From: Fen-1364 sp049515135
Lineage (GTDB): Bacteria; Spirochaetota; Spirochaetia; SZUA-6; Fen-1364
Length of the DNA stretch: 64,000 nucleotides
Reading direction: 5' to 3'
Assembly: GCA_049515135.1 (NCBI GenBank)
Contig: JBEKUJ010000004.1
Coordinates: forward strand, 124,001-188,000
The position numbers were made by a program, and so were the translations under genes. The notes under the pieces are model-generated. The model made no database searches and was not told the DNA's origin. It saw only the letters and a program-made list of their open reading frames with translations. Position 1 is the stretch's first letter; the number at the start of each line of letters is the position of its first letter. This document shows positions 34,154 to 42,474 of this stretch, piece after piece.

Positions 34154-34765
34154 ATGCCATTCACGCTTCCAGACCTTCCTTATCCCTTTGACGCCTTGGA
34201 GCCGCACATCGATGCGAAAACAATGGAAATACACCATGACAAGCACCACGGCACGTACGTCGCCCGGCTGAACACCGCACTGGAGAAAGCTCCGGGTTTC
34301 CAGAACAAGCCCATCGAGGAAATCCTGCAATCCCTGGACAAGATTCCCAAGGAAGTCCAGACGGCCGTTCGCAACCATGGCGGCGGACATTACAACCACA
34401 CGCTCTTCTGGAAAATGCTGGCCCCCCGGGCAGGCGGAAAGCCCTCGGGAGACCTGGCAAGGGCGATCGATAAAAAGTTCGGGAGCTTCGACGCATTCAA
34501 GGAGCAGTTCACGACCGCGGCCACCAACCTTTTCGGTAGCGGATGGGCGTGGCTGGTGGTCGACCCGACCGGCGACCTGTCCGTCACAACCACGCCGAAC
34601 CAGGACAATCCCGTCTCCCAGGGGCTGAAGCCGATTTTCGGAATCGATGTCTGGGAGCACGCGTATTACCTGAAGTACCAGAACAAGCGTCCAGATTACA
34701 TCACGGCCTTCTGGAATGTAGTCTCCTGGGCGAACATCGAAGAGAACTTCAAGAAGGCGCGCTAG
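34154..34765 (+). CDS. Superoxide dismutase, Fe/Mn family
   Basis: This 203-residue cytosolic dismutase has MEIHHDKHHGTYV (first metal His), NHGGGHYNHTLFWKM (second His region), GSGWAWLVVD, and DVWEHAYYLKYQNKRPDYI (Asp and His). The GGGH before the second histidine favours the manganese or cambialistic type over the iron type. AGGAGG stands 6 bases upstream of the ATG. It is separated from the E2 gene by 115 bp with its own leader. Confidence 0.95.
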   Translation: MPFTLPDLPYPFDALEPHIDAKTMEIHHDKHHGTYVARLNTALEKAPGFQNKPIEEILQSLDKIPKEVQTAVRNHGGGHYNHTLFWKMLAPRAGGKPSGDLARAIDKKFGSFDAFKEQFTTAATNLFGSGWAWLVVDPTGDLSVTTTPNQDNPVSQGLKPIFGIDVWEHAYYLKYQNKRPDYITAFWNVVSWANIEENFKKAR

Positions 34766-34786
34766 CTCTCACCTGAAGAGGTCTGA

Positions 34787-35629
34787 ATGTCGACAAAGCG
34801 GGTGGTGGTGACCGGGGGAAGCGGGAAGGCGGGGCGCGCAATCGTCCGGGACTTGTTGGAGCAAGGTTACGAAGTCCTGAACGTTGACCTTGCTCCGCCG
34901 GCGGATCGGCTTTGCTCATTCCTCAAAGTGGACCTGTGCAGCCTCGGCGAGGCGTTCGAGTGCCTTCGGGGCTTCAGCGCAGTTGTGCACATGGCGGCAA
35001 TACCCGCTCCAGGCCTCATGACCGAAGAGGCGACGTTCCGCACGAACGCGGAGTCCACGTTCAACGTGTTCGCTGCCGCCACTTCCCTGCGCATGGAGAG
35101 GGTCGTCTGGGCTTCCAGCGAGACGACCCTCGGCCTGCCGTTCGAGCGGGAGAAACCGGCGTTCGCGCCGATCGACGAGAGCCACCCCCTGTATCCGGAA
35201 TCCAGTTACGCCCTCTCCAAGGTCCTTGGAGAGGAGATGGCCAGGCAGTATAACAGGTGGACGGGAATACCCTTTGTCGGCCTGAGGTTCTCCAACATCA
35301 TGGAGCCGGGCGACTACAAGGCGTTCCCCTCCTACTGGAAGGATGCCCGGTTGCGGAAGTGGAACCTCTGGGGCTATGTGGATGCGCGCGATGTGGCGCA
35401 GAGCTGTCGGCTGGCCCTGGAAAAACCGGTGGAAGGAGCACAGGCATTCATCATCGCCGCGGGTGACACGGTGATGAACCGGCCCAGCAGGACCTTGATG
35501 AGCGAAATCTACCCGACAGTTTCAATCAGGGGGGATGTGGGAGAGTACGAAACGCTTCTATCCATCAGGAAGGCCCGTTCGGCGCTGGGGTACGTACCGC
35601 GCTGGTCGTGGCGGGACCACGTCAGCTGA
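34787..35629 (+). CDS. NAD-dependent epimerase/dehydratase (extended SDR)
   Basis: This 280-residue extended SDR has Rossmann motif VTGGSGKAGRAIV (GxxGxxG) and catalytic YxxxK as YALSK (in YPESSYALSKVLGEE), preceded by ASSET. It most resembles UDP-sugar or uronate/NAD-dependent epimerase-like proteins. It lies 21 bp after the superoxide dismutase, probably co-transcribed, and is convergent with rpmB. The substrate cannot be specified. Confidence 0.88.
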   Translation: MSTKRVVVTGGSGKAGRAIVRDLLEQGYEVLNVDLAPPADRLCSFLKVDLCSLGEAFECLRGFSAVVHMAAIPAPGLMTEEATFRTNAESTFNVFAAATSLRMERVVWASSETTLGLPFEREKPAFAPIDESHPLYPESSYALSKVLGEEMARQYNRWTGIPFVGLRFSNIMEPGDYKAFPSYWKDARLRKWNLWGYVDARDVAQSCRLALEKPVEGAQAFIIAAGDTVMNRPSRTLMSEIYPTVSIRGDVGEYETLLSIRKARSALGYVPRWSWRDHVS

Positions 35630-35633
35630 AGCC

Positions 35634-35825
35634 CTAGAGTACTTTGACGATCTTTCCCCCGCGGAGGCAGCGGGTGCATACCTTGAGTGTTGTCTTGGTT
35701 CTGCCGACCATAGTCTGGATCTTGTGAAGGTTGGGCTTCCACGTGCGGCGTGTCCTGTTCTTGGCGTGGCTCACCTTGTTGCCCGTTACTGTCCCCTTGC
35801 CGCATATGTCACACCTGCGTGCCAT
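35634..35825 (-). CDS. rpmB: 50S ribosomal protein L28
   Basis: This 63-residue ribosomal protein has the zinc-type cysteine set CDICGKG and CTRCLRGGK, plus the RRTWKPNLHKI core. GAGGAAA precedes the ATG at 35823-35825. It stands alone on the minus strand, as rpmB often does when not linked to rpmG. The zinc (C+) form implies this organism does not rely on zinc-independent L28 here. Confidence 0.97.
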   Translation of the reverse strand: MARRCDICGKGTVTGNKVSHAKNRTRRTWKPNLHKIQTMVGRTKTTLKVCTRCLRGGKIVKVL

Positions 35826-35920
35826 AATTTCCTCACATTACTCTGTTTGAGTGCTTGACGGAGAAACATAACGAAAAAAGGCGGCTATGTAAAGGGGCCC
35901 CTAGCGCGACCGAAGGCGTG

Positions 35921-37900
35921 CTAGCTCAGCATCACCTGCCCGCCGGTGACCGGCAGGGCCTGTCCTGTCTCGTACTCCTGCTCCACGAGGTAGAAGATGG
36001 CCCGAAGGACGTCTTCCACGCGGCATCCCCGGCCCATGGGCACCCGGGACTCATATGAGCGGCGGACGTCTTCAAGGGTCTTGGCCCCGGGGACCTTGCC
36101 GGTCTTCAGGTACTGCACGAAAAGCCCGGTTTCCGGATCTGACCAGAGCGGCCCTTCGAAGAAGTTTCCCGGGCAGATGGCGTTTACCTTGACGCAATGC
36201 TCCACAAGCTCCAGCGCGAACGACTGCGTGAGCCCAATGCCGCCGAACTTGCTCCCGGCATATGCAAAGTTCTTGTTGCTCCCCTCCAGGCCGCTCTTGG
36301 AATTGATTTCGATGATGTCCATGAACCGGCTGGGCGCAAAACGATGCTGCAGCTTCATGATGGGAGAGAGGTGCTTCACGCAGAGGAAATATCCCGTATA
36401 GTTGACCCGTGTGACGAAATCGAATGCCTGGGGAGTCATCTCCTCCAGGGACCCCGCCTTGAGCACACCCGCGTTGCTCACCAGGAGATCAAGGCCGCCA
36501 AAGCCGCACACGCACGCGTGGGCCAGGGCCGAAAGAGAGGCGGGATCAGTGACGTCGACCCGCACAAACAGGGCGCGATTTGCCAGCCCCGCCGCGGCTC
36601 CCGCGGCATCCAGCTCATCTGCAAGAGATTTGCCGGACTGCTCGTTGAGATCCGCGATGAGCACATTGGCGCCTTCCCGAAAGAGCCCCGCCGCTATTCC
36701 TTTGCCGAATCCCTGGGCAGCGCCCGTCACCAGAGCGATCCTCCCGTCCATTCTCCGCCGCGCAGCCGAGCTCTTGGCGACCTTCCTGCGATAGTTCTCC
36801 ACCTCCCAGGTATCGATGAACTCGATGTCCCGCGCGGAAAGGAACCGGGGGCCTCCGAAGCTCTCCGAAAGCCAGCTCACCTTCATGAGGTCCTCGAAGA
36901 TGTCCAGACATATCTCCACGGAGCGCTTGCTGTCCTCCACGGCCACAAGCCCCAGGCCGCCGATCATGAGCATCTTCGGCGGGTAGCCCCAGCGCTTTCG
37001 ATACTCTTCGAGCCGTGCTGGAAAGCTGCTCAGGGCTTCCTCGGGGTCTTTTTTGAAATCGAGGAACAGGGGCGCTGACTTGCAGTACACGATGTCATCC
37101 GGCATGAATGGCAGGGAGATCTTCTCCCTGTTCTCAGGACGCAGAAAATGCTGCACGAGAGTGGAGCTGCGCGCTGCCGCCACCTTTGCCGTCTCCCCGT
37201 CCGAGAGCAGCATGCGCAGGGCAGGCACGAGCCTGGTAGCGGCGTCAGGGACCGGCAGCTCGCTGACGGAAAGAGGCTCTCGGAACCTTCCGCGGATCTT
37301 CCCCAGCACCCCGTCAGTCAGGCCGCGGATCTCCGCCGTGCTTTCCGCAGCGACCACCAGGCCATGGTTCCTCATCAACACGATGTGCGGCGGCTCGCCG
37401 TGGCTCTTTCGGTACCGGGAAAGCTCGTCCCACATCAGCTTGGCGAGCCGGTAGCCCGGGTCCGTGTAGGGGACAAGGAGGGCGGTGTCTCCGAACAGGG
37501 CCTGGACTTCTTTTTCAGCATCCCTGGCGCACAACAGGGCGTTGACCTCGAAGGGATGAGTGTGAACTACGAAGCTCCAATCCAGCATTTCATGGAGGGA
37601 GCTTTCCACGGACGGCCGGCCACCCTTCGCCGGCTCCGTCCTGCTTGCCATCAGATCGTTCTTGATCTGCTCTTCGCGCTGAAAGGGCTCCTCGCTGTAC
37701 GTGCGGGAGAGGATCTGGCGCACCGAGGAGCGGGACAGCTCCACGAAGCCCGCTTCCGTGATGTCGCGAAGACCTACACCGCTGGCCTTGATGGCAATCC
37801 GATCCTTGTCTTTGACCGAGGTGTTCCCTCCGCCGGCGATGGTGAAGTCGTTTCCCTTTCCGTGGAACCGGGAAATCTCGATGAGCTCTCTCAGGTCCAT
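35921..37900 (-). CDS. Bifunctional rhamnulose-1-phosphate aldolase / short-chain dehydrogenase
   Basis: This 659-residue fusion has an N-terminal class II aldolase domain with IAGGGNTSVKD and the zinc motif HTHPFEVNALL near residue 113, and a C-terminal SDR domain (from about 400) with VTGAAQGFGKGIAAG and the catalytic YAGSK. This architecture matches the RhaD-lactaldehyde dehydrogenase fusion, which splits rhamnulose 1-phosphate and oxidises L-lactaldehyde. It lies downstream of the L-rhamnose isomerase gene, supporting the role. No rhamnulokinase is evident nearby; the adjacent hexokinase is a different family. Confidence 0.9.
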   Translation of the reverse strand: MDLRELIEISRFHGKGNDFTIAGGGNTSVKDKDRIAIKASGVGLRDITEAGFVELSRSSVRQILSRTYSEEPFQREEQIKNDLMASRTEPAKGGRPSVESSLHEMLDWSFVVHTHPFEVNALLCARDAEKEVQALFGDTALLVPYTDPGYRLAKLMWDELSRYRKSHGEPPHIVLMRNHGLVVAAESTAEIRGLTDGVLGKIRGRFREPLSVSELPVPDAATRLVPALRMLLSDGETAKVAAARSSTLVQHFLRPENREKISLPFMPDDIVYCKSAPLFLDFKKDPEEALSSFPARLEEYRKRWGYPPKMLMIGGLGLVAVEDSKRSVEICLDIFEDLMKVSWLSESFGGPRFLSARDIEFIDTWEVENYRRKVAKSSAARRRMDGRIALVTGAAQGFGKGIAAGLFREGANVLIADLNEQSGKSLADELDAAGAAAGLANRALFVRVDVTDPASLSALAHACVCGFGGLDLLVSNAGVLKAGSLEEMTPQAFDFVTRVNYTGYFLCVKHLSPIMKLQHRFAPSRFMDIIEINSKSGLEGSNKNFAYAGSKFGGIGLTQSFALELVEHCVKVNAICPGNFFEGPLWSDPETGLFVQYLKTGKVPGAKTLEDVRRSYESRVPMGRGCRVEDVLRAIFYLVEQEYETGQALPVTGGQVMLS

Positions 37901-37920
37901 TGCTGCTCCCTAGCCCGGAC

Positions 37921-37981
37921 CGCGCGAAGCGTGGTATCCGGTAGACGTGTCCGCCCGCGCCAGTCGTTCCATCGCCCCTAC
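37921..37981. repeat. Dispersed intergenic repeat, copy A
   Basis: This 60-bp element lies between the aldolase fusion and the rhamnose isomerase gene. It aligns with 52468-52526 at about 48 of 60 positions (shared blocks CGCGCGAAGCG, TATCCGGTAGACG, CCATCGCCC). The first hairpin, CCGCGC-GAA-GCGTGG (37919-37933), is the counterpart of a perfect stem in copy B and keeps pairing through a G-U wobble. Confidence 0.75.
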
Positions 37982-37986
37982 AGCCC

Positions 37987-39258
37987 CTAACGCCGTTTTG
38001 CGAGGACGGTCCGTTCGTATTCGTCGACTTTTTCCATCCAGGCCAGGCCTGCGGGAACGCCCTGGGCGCGGCAGAACTGGTCCCAGACTGCTCCATAGGG
38101 CAGGTCTTTGATCTCCTCCATGAGGGCAAGCCGCGCGGTATTGTTGCCCGAAGCTTCTTCCTTTTTCAGCAATTCCGACGGTTCCAGGAGAGCCAGAAGA
38201 ATGGCTTTCAGCGCGGCGCGGGCGCCGATCACCCAGGCAGCCACCCTGTTGATGCTCGCGTCAAAGTAGTCCAGCGCCATGTGGACCCTGTCCCATGCAT
38301 CCGCCCGCGCTATCTCCTGCGCCACGGCCTTCACCTCGTCGCCGAGGATCACAACGTGATCGCTGTCCCAGCGTACCCCCCGGCTCACGTGCATGAGCAG
38401 CTCGGGCAGGAACAGCAGGATTGTGGAAACCTTGTCTGCAACGGACTCGGTAGGATGGTAATGTCCCATGTCGACGGTGAGCATGATGTTGTTCTTCACT
38501 GCGTAGCCCAGGTAGAACTCGTGCGAGCCCACCACGTAGCTTTCAGACCCGATCCCGAAGAGCTTGCCCTCGATGGAGTCCTTCATGTACCGAGGGTCGT
38601 GCTTGCTGGCGAAGATCCTGTCCAGGGACTCCTTGAGAAAGGCGCGGGGGGCGTAGCGGTCTGCCGGCAGGTCCTTGTAGCCGTCCTGGATCCACAGGTC
38701 CACGATGCAGGGCGTCCCCAGCTCCCGGCCCATGACCTCGGCTATCTCACGGACGCGCAGGGAATGGTTCACCCAGAAATCCCTCACTGTCCTGTCCCGG
38801 GAGGACAGGGTGAAGCCTGATTCTGCCATGGGGTGGCTGAAATACGTCTCATTCATGTCGAGGCCGATCCCCAGTTTCTTTGCCCAGGAGATCCAGCCGC
38901 CGAAGAGCTCCGGCGTGATTGCGTCCCGCTCCACCTTCCGGCCTCCGTAGTCCCCGTATGTGGCGTGCAGGTTTGCGCGATGCGGTCCGGGAATGAGAGA
39001 AAAGGCCGCCTCGAAATCCGAACGGAGCTCCGCGGCGGTGCGCGCCTTGCCGGGGTAGTTGCCCGTGGCCTGGATGCCTCCCCCGTACAGCCCGCCCCCC
39101 TCGAAGCCGCCGACGTCGTCCCCCTGCCAGCAATGCAGCGAGAGGGGTATGGCCGCAAGCGCGGAGAGAGCCTTGTCAGTATCGATTTCCCACAGGGCGT
39201 ACGTTGTCCTGGCCGCCTCATAGGCGCGCGCGATCATCTCGTCGGTGAGCTTTCGCAT
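37987..39258 (-). CDS. rhaA: L-rhamnose isomerase
   Basis: This 423-residue aldose isomerase interconverts L-rhamnose and L-rhamnulose. It matches the RhaA family over its length: SLHCWQGDDVGGFE near the N-terminus, NLHATYGDYGGRKVER, GLDMNETYFSHP, IVDLWIQDGYKDLP, MLTVDMGHYHPTESVADK (metal ligands Asp/His), and WDSDHVVILGDE. It is slightly longer than E. coli RhaA (419). It is followed by the repeat and the aldolase/dehydrogenase fusion and preceded by a hexokinase gene. Confidence 0.92.
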   Translation of the reverse strand: MRKLTDEMIARAYEAARTTYALWEIDTDKALSALAAIPLSLHCWQGDDVGGFEGGGLYGGGIQATGNYPGKARTAAELRSDFEAAFSLIPGPHRANLHATYGDYGGRKVERDAITPELFGGWISWAKKLGIGLDMNETYFSHPMAESGFTLSSRDRTVRDFWVNHSLRVREIAEVMGRELGTPCIVDLWIQDGYKDLPADRYAPRAFLKESLDRIFASKHDPRYMKDSIEGKLFGIGSESYVVGSHEFYLGYAVKNNIMLTVDMGHYHPTESVADKVSTILLFLPELLMHVSRGVRWDSDHVVILGDEVKAVAQEIARADAWDRVHMALDYFDASINRVAAWVIGARAALKAILLALLEPSELLKKEEASGNNTARLALMEEIKDLPYGAVWDQFCRAQGVPAGLAWMEKVDEYERTVLAKRR

Positions 39259-39283
39259 GCGTAAGAGGATATGGCGCGGGGAA

Positions 39284-40594
39284 TCAGTTGGTCAATGCAG
39301 CTATTGCTGCCCCGAGAAGCGGCGCATCGCTGACAGAGATGATTTCCCAGGCGCGCTCGCGGTCTCCGACCAGCAGGCCGCGCATGTGCGACTGGACGCG
39401 CGTGTGGAAGGAGGCGAGCTCCCAGTAGGTGGTTCCGTCCACGGTTATGCACACGGGGACGCGCGGGTCCCTGCCCTTGCCGGTCTTGAGCACGATTGCC
39501 GATATGCTTGCCGCCACCAGCAGCGCGGCGCGCTCCACGAGCGCATCCAGAAGGATGAGCAGGTCTCGTCTGTCGTCAGCCGGCAGACGGAGGCAGAGAG
39601 ATCCCAGCGGATTGTCGCCGCTGTCAGGACGAAGGAGGAAATCATTGAGCGCCCGGGTGGAAAGCTCATGCAGCCCTGCTACCGCCCGCCCGGCCTCCGC
39701 TGAAAGGCAGCCGGCCCGCGCGGCCTCTTTCACGGCAAAAAGGGCAAGCGTGCCGAGGTAAACCCCCGAGATCATCTTCTCATGGCGGTACTTCGACGGA
39801 GCGGCAGTTGTTGCGTCAAACGCATCATCAACAGCTCCCGTCGGGGACAGCGCGAAGCCCCCCGTTTCGGTGTTGATGACCTGGGATCCGGAAGGATCGA
39901 GCCCGGCCAGCTTACGGATGCTGCTGTTCTTCTCCACATAGGATGCATTGAAGCCCGTGCCGCAGACGATCCCGATGAAATCGTCGAACCTCCGGCCCGG
40001 TATGGCGTTTCTGCCCGCAAGCAGCGTGGCCACGGTGTCATTGAGGAGCACCACTCCGGGAGGCCGGGCACCCGCAGCTTCCATGGCCAGGGAGAGGTTC
40101 CTTCCGATGAGCTGGCCTTCCACACCCTTTGCCTTGACTTCCTTGCTGAAATGGATGAGCCTGCCGTCCTTGTCCGGAAGCATCTCTGCGGGGTAGGAAA
40201 AGCAGAACCCCACCCTGTCCGCCCTGCCGGCAAGAGGCATCACGTGCTCGGCAAGCGCGCCAAAGAACTCCTCACGGCTTATCTCAGCATCGATCCCCGG
40301 CATGCGGTGCCGCGCAAGGTCCTCGACCACGGCCTTTCCTGACTGGTCAAATGTCACCGCAGCCACGCGCAGGTTCGTGCCGCCCGCATCCAGCGCTATG
40401 ACCGTGCGGCCGCGGGGCACCTCACGCGCCGTCTCGATGTACGTGGGAATCATGGCAAGGGACGAAGGCGTTCCATCGAGGCCTCGCGTCATCTCCGCAA
40501 GAAAATCATCACAGCATTTCCGTGCGTCGATTCGCGCGTGATCCATGTTTCTGGCGGCAAGGAAGGCTTCGATGGACAGGCGCTTGTCGGGCAT
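39284..40594 (-). CDS. Hexokinase (eukaryote-like family)
   Basis: This 436-residue protein starts MPDKRLSIEAFL. Phosphate-1 motif IALDAGGTNLRVAAVTF, sugar-binding FCFSYPAEM, LLNDTVATLLAG, and GTGFNASY are those of the hexokinase family rather than bacterial ROK glucokinase. Length fits eukaryotic single-domain enzymes and those of spirochaetes and Bacteroides. It would phosphorylate a hexose with ATP. It follows an aminotransferase gene by 10 bp in the same transcription direction. Confidence 0.88.
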   Translation of the reverse strand: MPDKRLSIEAFLAARNMDHARIDARKCCDDFLAEMTRGLDGTPSSLAMIPTYIETAREVPRGRTVIALDAGGTNLRVAAVTFDQSGKAVVEDLARHRMPGIDAEISREEFFGALAEHVMPLAGRADRVGFCFSYPAEMLPDKDGRLIHFSKEVKAKGVEGQLIGRNLSLAMEAAGARPPGVVLLNDTVATLLAGRNAIPGRRFDDFIGIVCGTGFNASYVEKNSSIRKLAGLDPSGSQVINTETGGFALSPTGAVDDAFDATTAAPSKYRHEKMISGVYLGTLALFAVKEAARAGCLSAEAGRAVAGLHELSTRALNDFLLRPDSGDNPLGSLCLRLPADDRRDLLILLDALVERAALLVAASISAIVLKTGKGRDPRVPVCITVDGTTYWELASFHTRVQSHMRGLLVGDRERAWEIISVSDAPLLGAAIAALTN

Positions 40595-40604
40595 GGTGCA
40601 GAGC

Positions 40605-41960
40605 CTACCGGGCCGCGATCTTCCTGTCCAGAGAGCCGGCGCCACGGGCATAGGCGGCAGCCTCCGCGATGTATCCCACCGCCTCGCGGAGGCGGCTGGC
40701 CTCCTCGTAGCCGTAGGAGAAGCGCAGCTGCCGCCTGCCTGCCTCCACCATGCCGCCCTTGGGATGCACGCAGAACTCCCCGGGAATGTACGCCACCCGG
40801 GGGAGCCTTCCCTCGGTGGGGCCATCCACGCTCTCGGTGCCCGTCGTGCGTGAGAGACAGCGGAAAAAGGGAGAGCCTTCGCTGGTACAGATGCCGCGCA
40901 GGGTAAGATAATAGTAGAAGCTCGCCTGGCCTCCGCGGCACTCCTCCAGGCAATCTCCGAGCTCCGAATCCAGCCATCCCCGTACGGCGCGCGCTTTTTC
41001 CCGGTAGGCTCGGTTCACCCTTTCCAGCTGCCCGTCGATTGCATTGTCGAGGAGCCAGCTGGCAATCTCCTGGTTGATGAGCGGCGCGCTGAAACCCACG
41101 TCGCTGGTGCGCTGGATCATCGCCCGGAGGAAGGGGCCGTCCTGGGCCATCATGTAGCCGATCCGCAGCCCTGGGGCAATGATCTTGGAAAGGGTGCCGA
41201 CCTCCAGAACGACGCCCATGTCGTCATCCAGGAAGCCGGAGCGCGGCCTCTCCACCCCCGGATCATGGATCAGGTCCTCGTACGCCTTGTCCAGGACCAG
41301 GGGAACGACGCGTCCGAGCCGGCGCGACAGCTCCATGGCAAGCTGGACCAGTTTCGTACGCTCGGCGTTGGCAATGATGGTGGCGCTGGGGTTGTTCACG
41401 GTCACGACGTAGAGGAAGCTCAGATCCGACGCCGCCGGGCCAAGGGCCTCGATCCGCGCCGCAACGTCGTCCGCATGAAGACCGTCCGGACACTCCGGGA
41501 CGGTCACGACTGTGAATCCGGCGCGCTCAAGGAAGTCCGTATAGATGTAGTACATGGGATCGGAGGTCACGACGATGCCGGGACGAAGGACCCTGGCAAT
41601 TCCTTCCAGAAGGCTCGTGGCGCCGTCAGGGCCAATGAGGATCTGTTTTCGGGACAGCATGTCGCGCGTCAGGCCGCCGATGCCTCGCGAAACGTGGTAC
41701 CGCCTGATAGATTCGATCAGACCAGCGGACCCCTGGGGACCGCCATAGTTCAGGGGTGAACGATACTTCCTGGGGTGGGCCAGGACCTCCGAAAGGGCTT
41801 TCCTGATGAGTGTTCGCGGAATAGTGCTCTCATTCACGTATCCGACGCCGAGGTTGATGTCGATTCCCAGGCGGAAATCCGCCGCGAAGGAAGACATCAT
41901 GCGGTTTACGGGAGAGGGCTCGCGGGACAGGCTGCCGTACTGGGACAGCAATGCTTCCAT
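40605..41960 (-). CDS. PLP-dependent aminotransferase class I/II
   Basis: This 451-residue fold-type I aminotransferase starts MEALLSQYGSLS. It shows a large-domain segment GPDGATSLLEGIARVL, NNPSATIIANAERT (Asn of the PLP site), and the Schiff-base lysine in GTLSKIIAPGLRIGYM. It resembles the 2-aminoadipate/MocR C-terminal type of aminotransferases. It lies between arfB and the hexokinase gene on the minus strand; the substrate is uncertain, and the gene has no obvious sugar link. Confidence 0.85.
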   Translation of the reverse strand: MEALLSQYGSLSREPSPVNRMMSSFAADFRLGIDINLGVGYVNESTIPRTLIRKALSEVLAHPRKYRSPLNYGGPQGSAGLIESIRRYHVSRGIGGLTRDMLSRKQILIGPDGATSLLEGIARVLRPGIVVTSDPMYYIYTDFLERAGFTVVTVPECPDGLHADDVAARIEALGPAASDLSFLYVVTVNNPSATIIANAERTKLVQLAMELSRRLGRVVPLVLDKAYEDLIHDPGVERPRSGFLDDDMGVVLEVGTLSKIIAPGLRIGYMMAQDGPFLRAMIQRTSDVGFSAPLINQEIASWLLDNAIDGQLERVNRAYREKARAVRGWLDSELGDCLEECRGGQASFYYYLTLRGICTSEGSPFFRCLSRTTGTESVDGPTEGRLPRVAYIPGEFCVHPKGGMVEAGRRQLRFSYGYEEASRLREAVGYIAEAAAYARGAGSLDRKIAAR

Positions 41961-42057
41961 GGCGCGAATTGTATCTGTTCCAGGCCGCGCTGCGCAAGAA
42001 AGCGTTCGTGGGTGAGTACGTGAGTACACGCCCGGCGAATACTCCGGACCCGTCCTA

Positions 42058-42474
42058 TTAGTCGTCCAGGGTCAACCGGCGGCCGTGCTTGATGGAGGAC
42101 CGAAGCTTCTTGCCCCGCAGGCGCGCCTCCCGGGAGGCGCCGCTGGGACGCGTCTTCACGCGCTTCCTCGGTCTTCGCAGCGCCATGGAGATGAGCTCGG
42201 ACAGCCTCTCCACTGCTATCTCGCGGTTCCTGGCCTGCTCCCGCGTGTCCTGGACAGCGACAACGACGTATCCCTCCGTGTTGATGCGGTTTGCAAGGCG
42301 CGTTTCGATCATTCCTTTTCCCTCGTCGGTGAGGAACGAAAGAGAGGACACAGGGAGGCGGGCCACCACCTTGGTGGCCACCTTGTTGACGTTCTGCCCG
42401 CCCGGGCCTCCGGAACGCGCGTAGGAAAACTCGCACCTCTCGCGGATCAACTGAGACAGGGCGTGGGGCGTCAC
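42058..42474 (-). CDS. arfB: Alternative ribosome-rescue factor ArfB (YaeJ)
   Basis: This 138-residue peptidyl-tRNA hydrolase-like factor has the GGQ loop in SGGPGGQNVNKVAT and a basic C-terminal tail (RPRKRVKTRPSG, RGKKLRSSIKHGRR), which binds the empty mRNA channel of stalled ribosomes. The start is GTG 42474 in a GTGA overlap with the histidine kinase stop. It probably belongs to the same transcript as the two-component genes upstream. Confidence 0.92.
   Translation of the reverse strand: MTPHALSQLIRERCEFSYARSGGPGGQNVNKVATKVVARLPVSSLSFLTDEGKGMIETRLANRINTEGYVVVAVQDTREQARNREIAVERLSELISMALRRPRKRVKTRPSGASREARLRGKKLRSSIKHGRRLTLDD

Noticed and set aside
37919..37981. tRNA or attenuator in the gap before the aldolase gene
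   Set aside because: No cloverleaf or CCA end; the sequence instead matches the second repeat copy near 52468.
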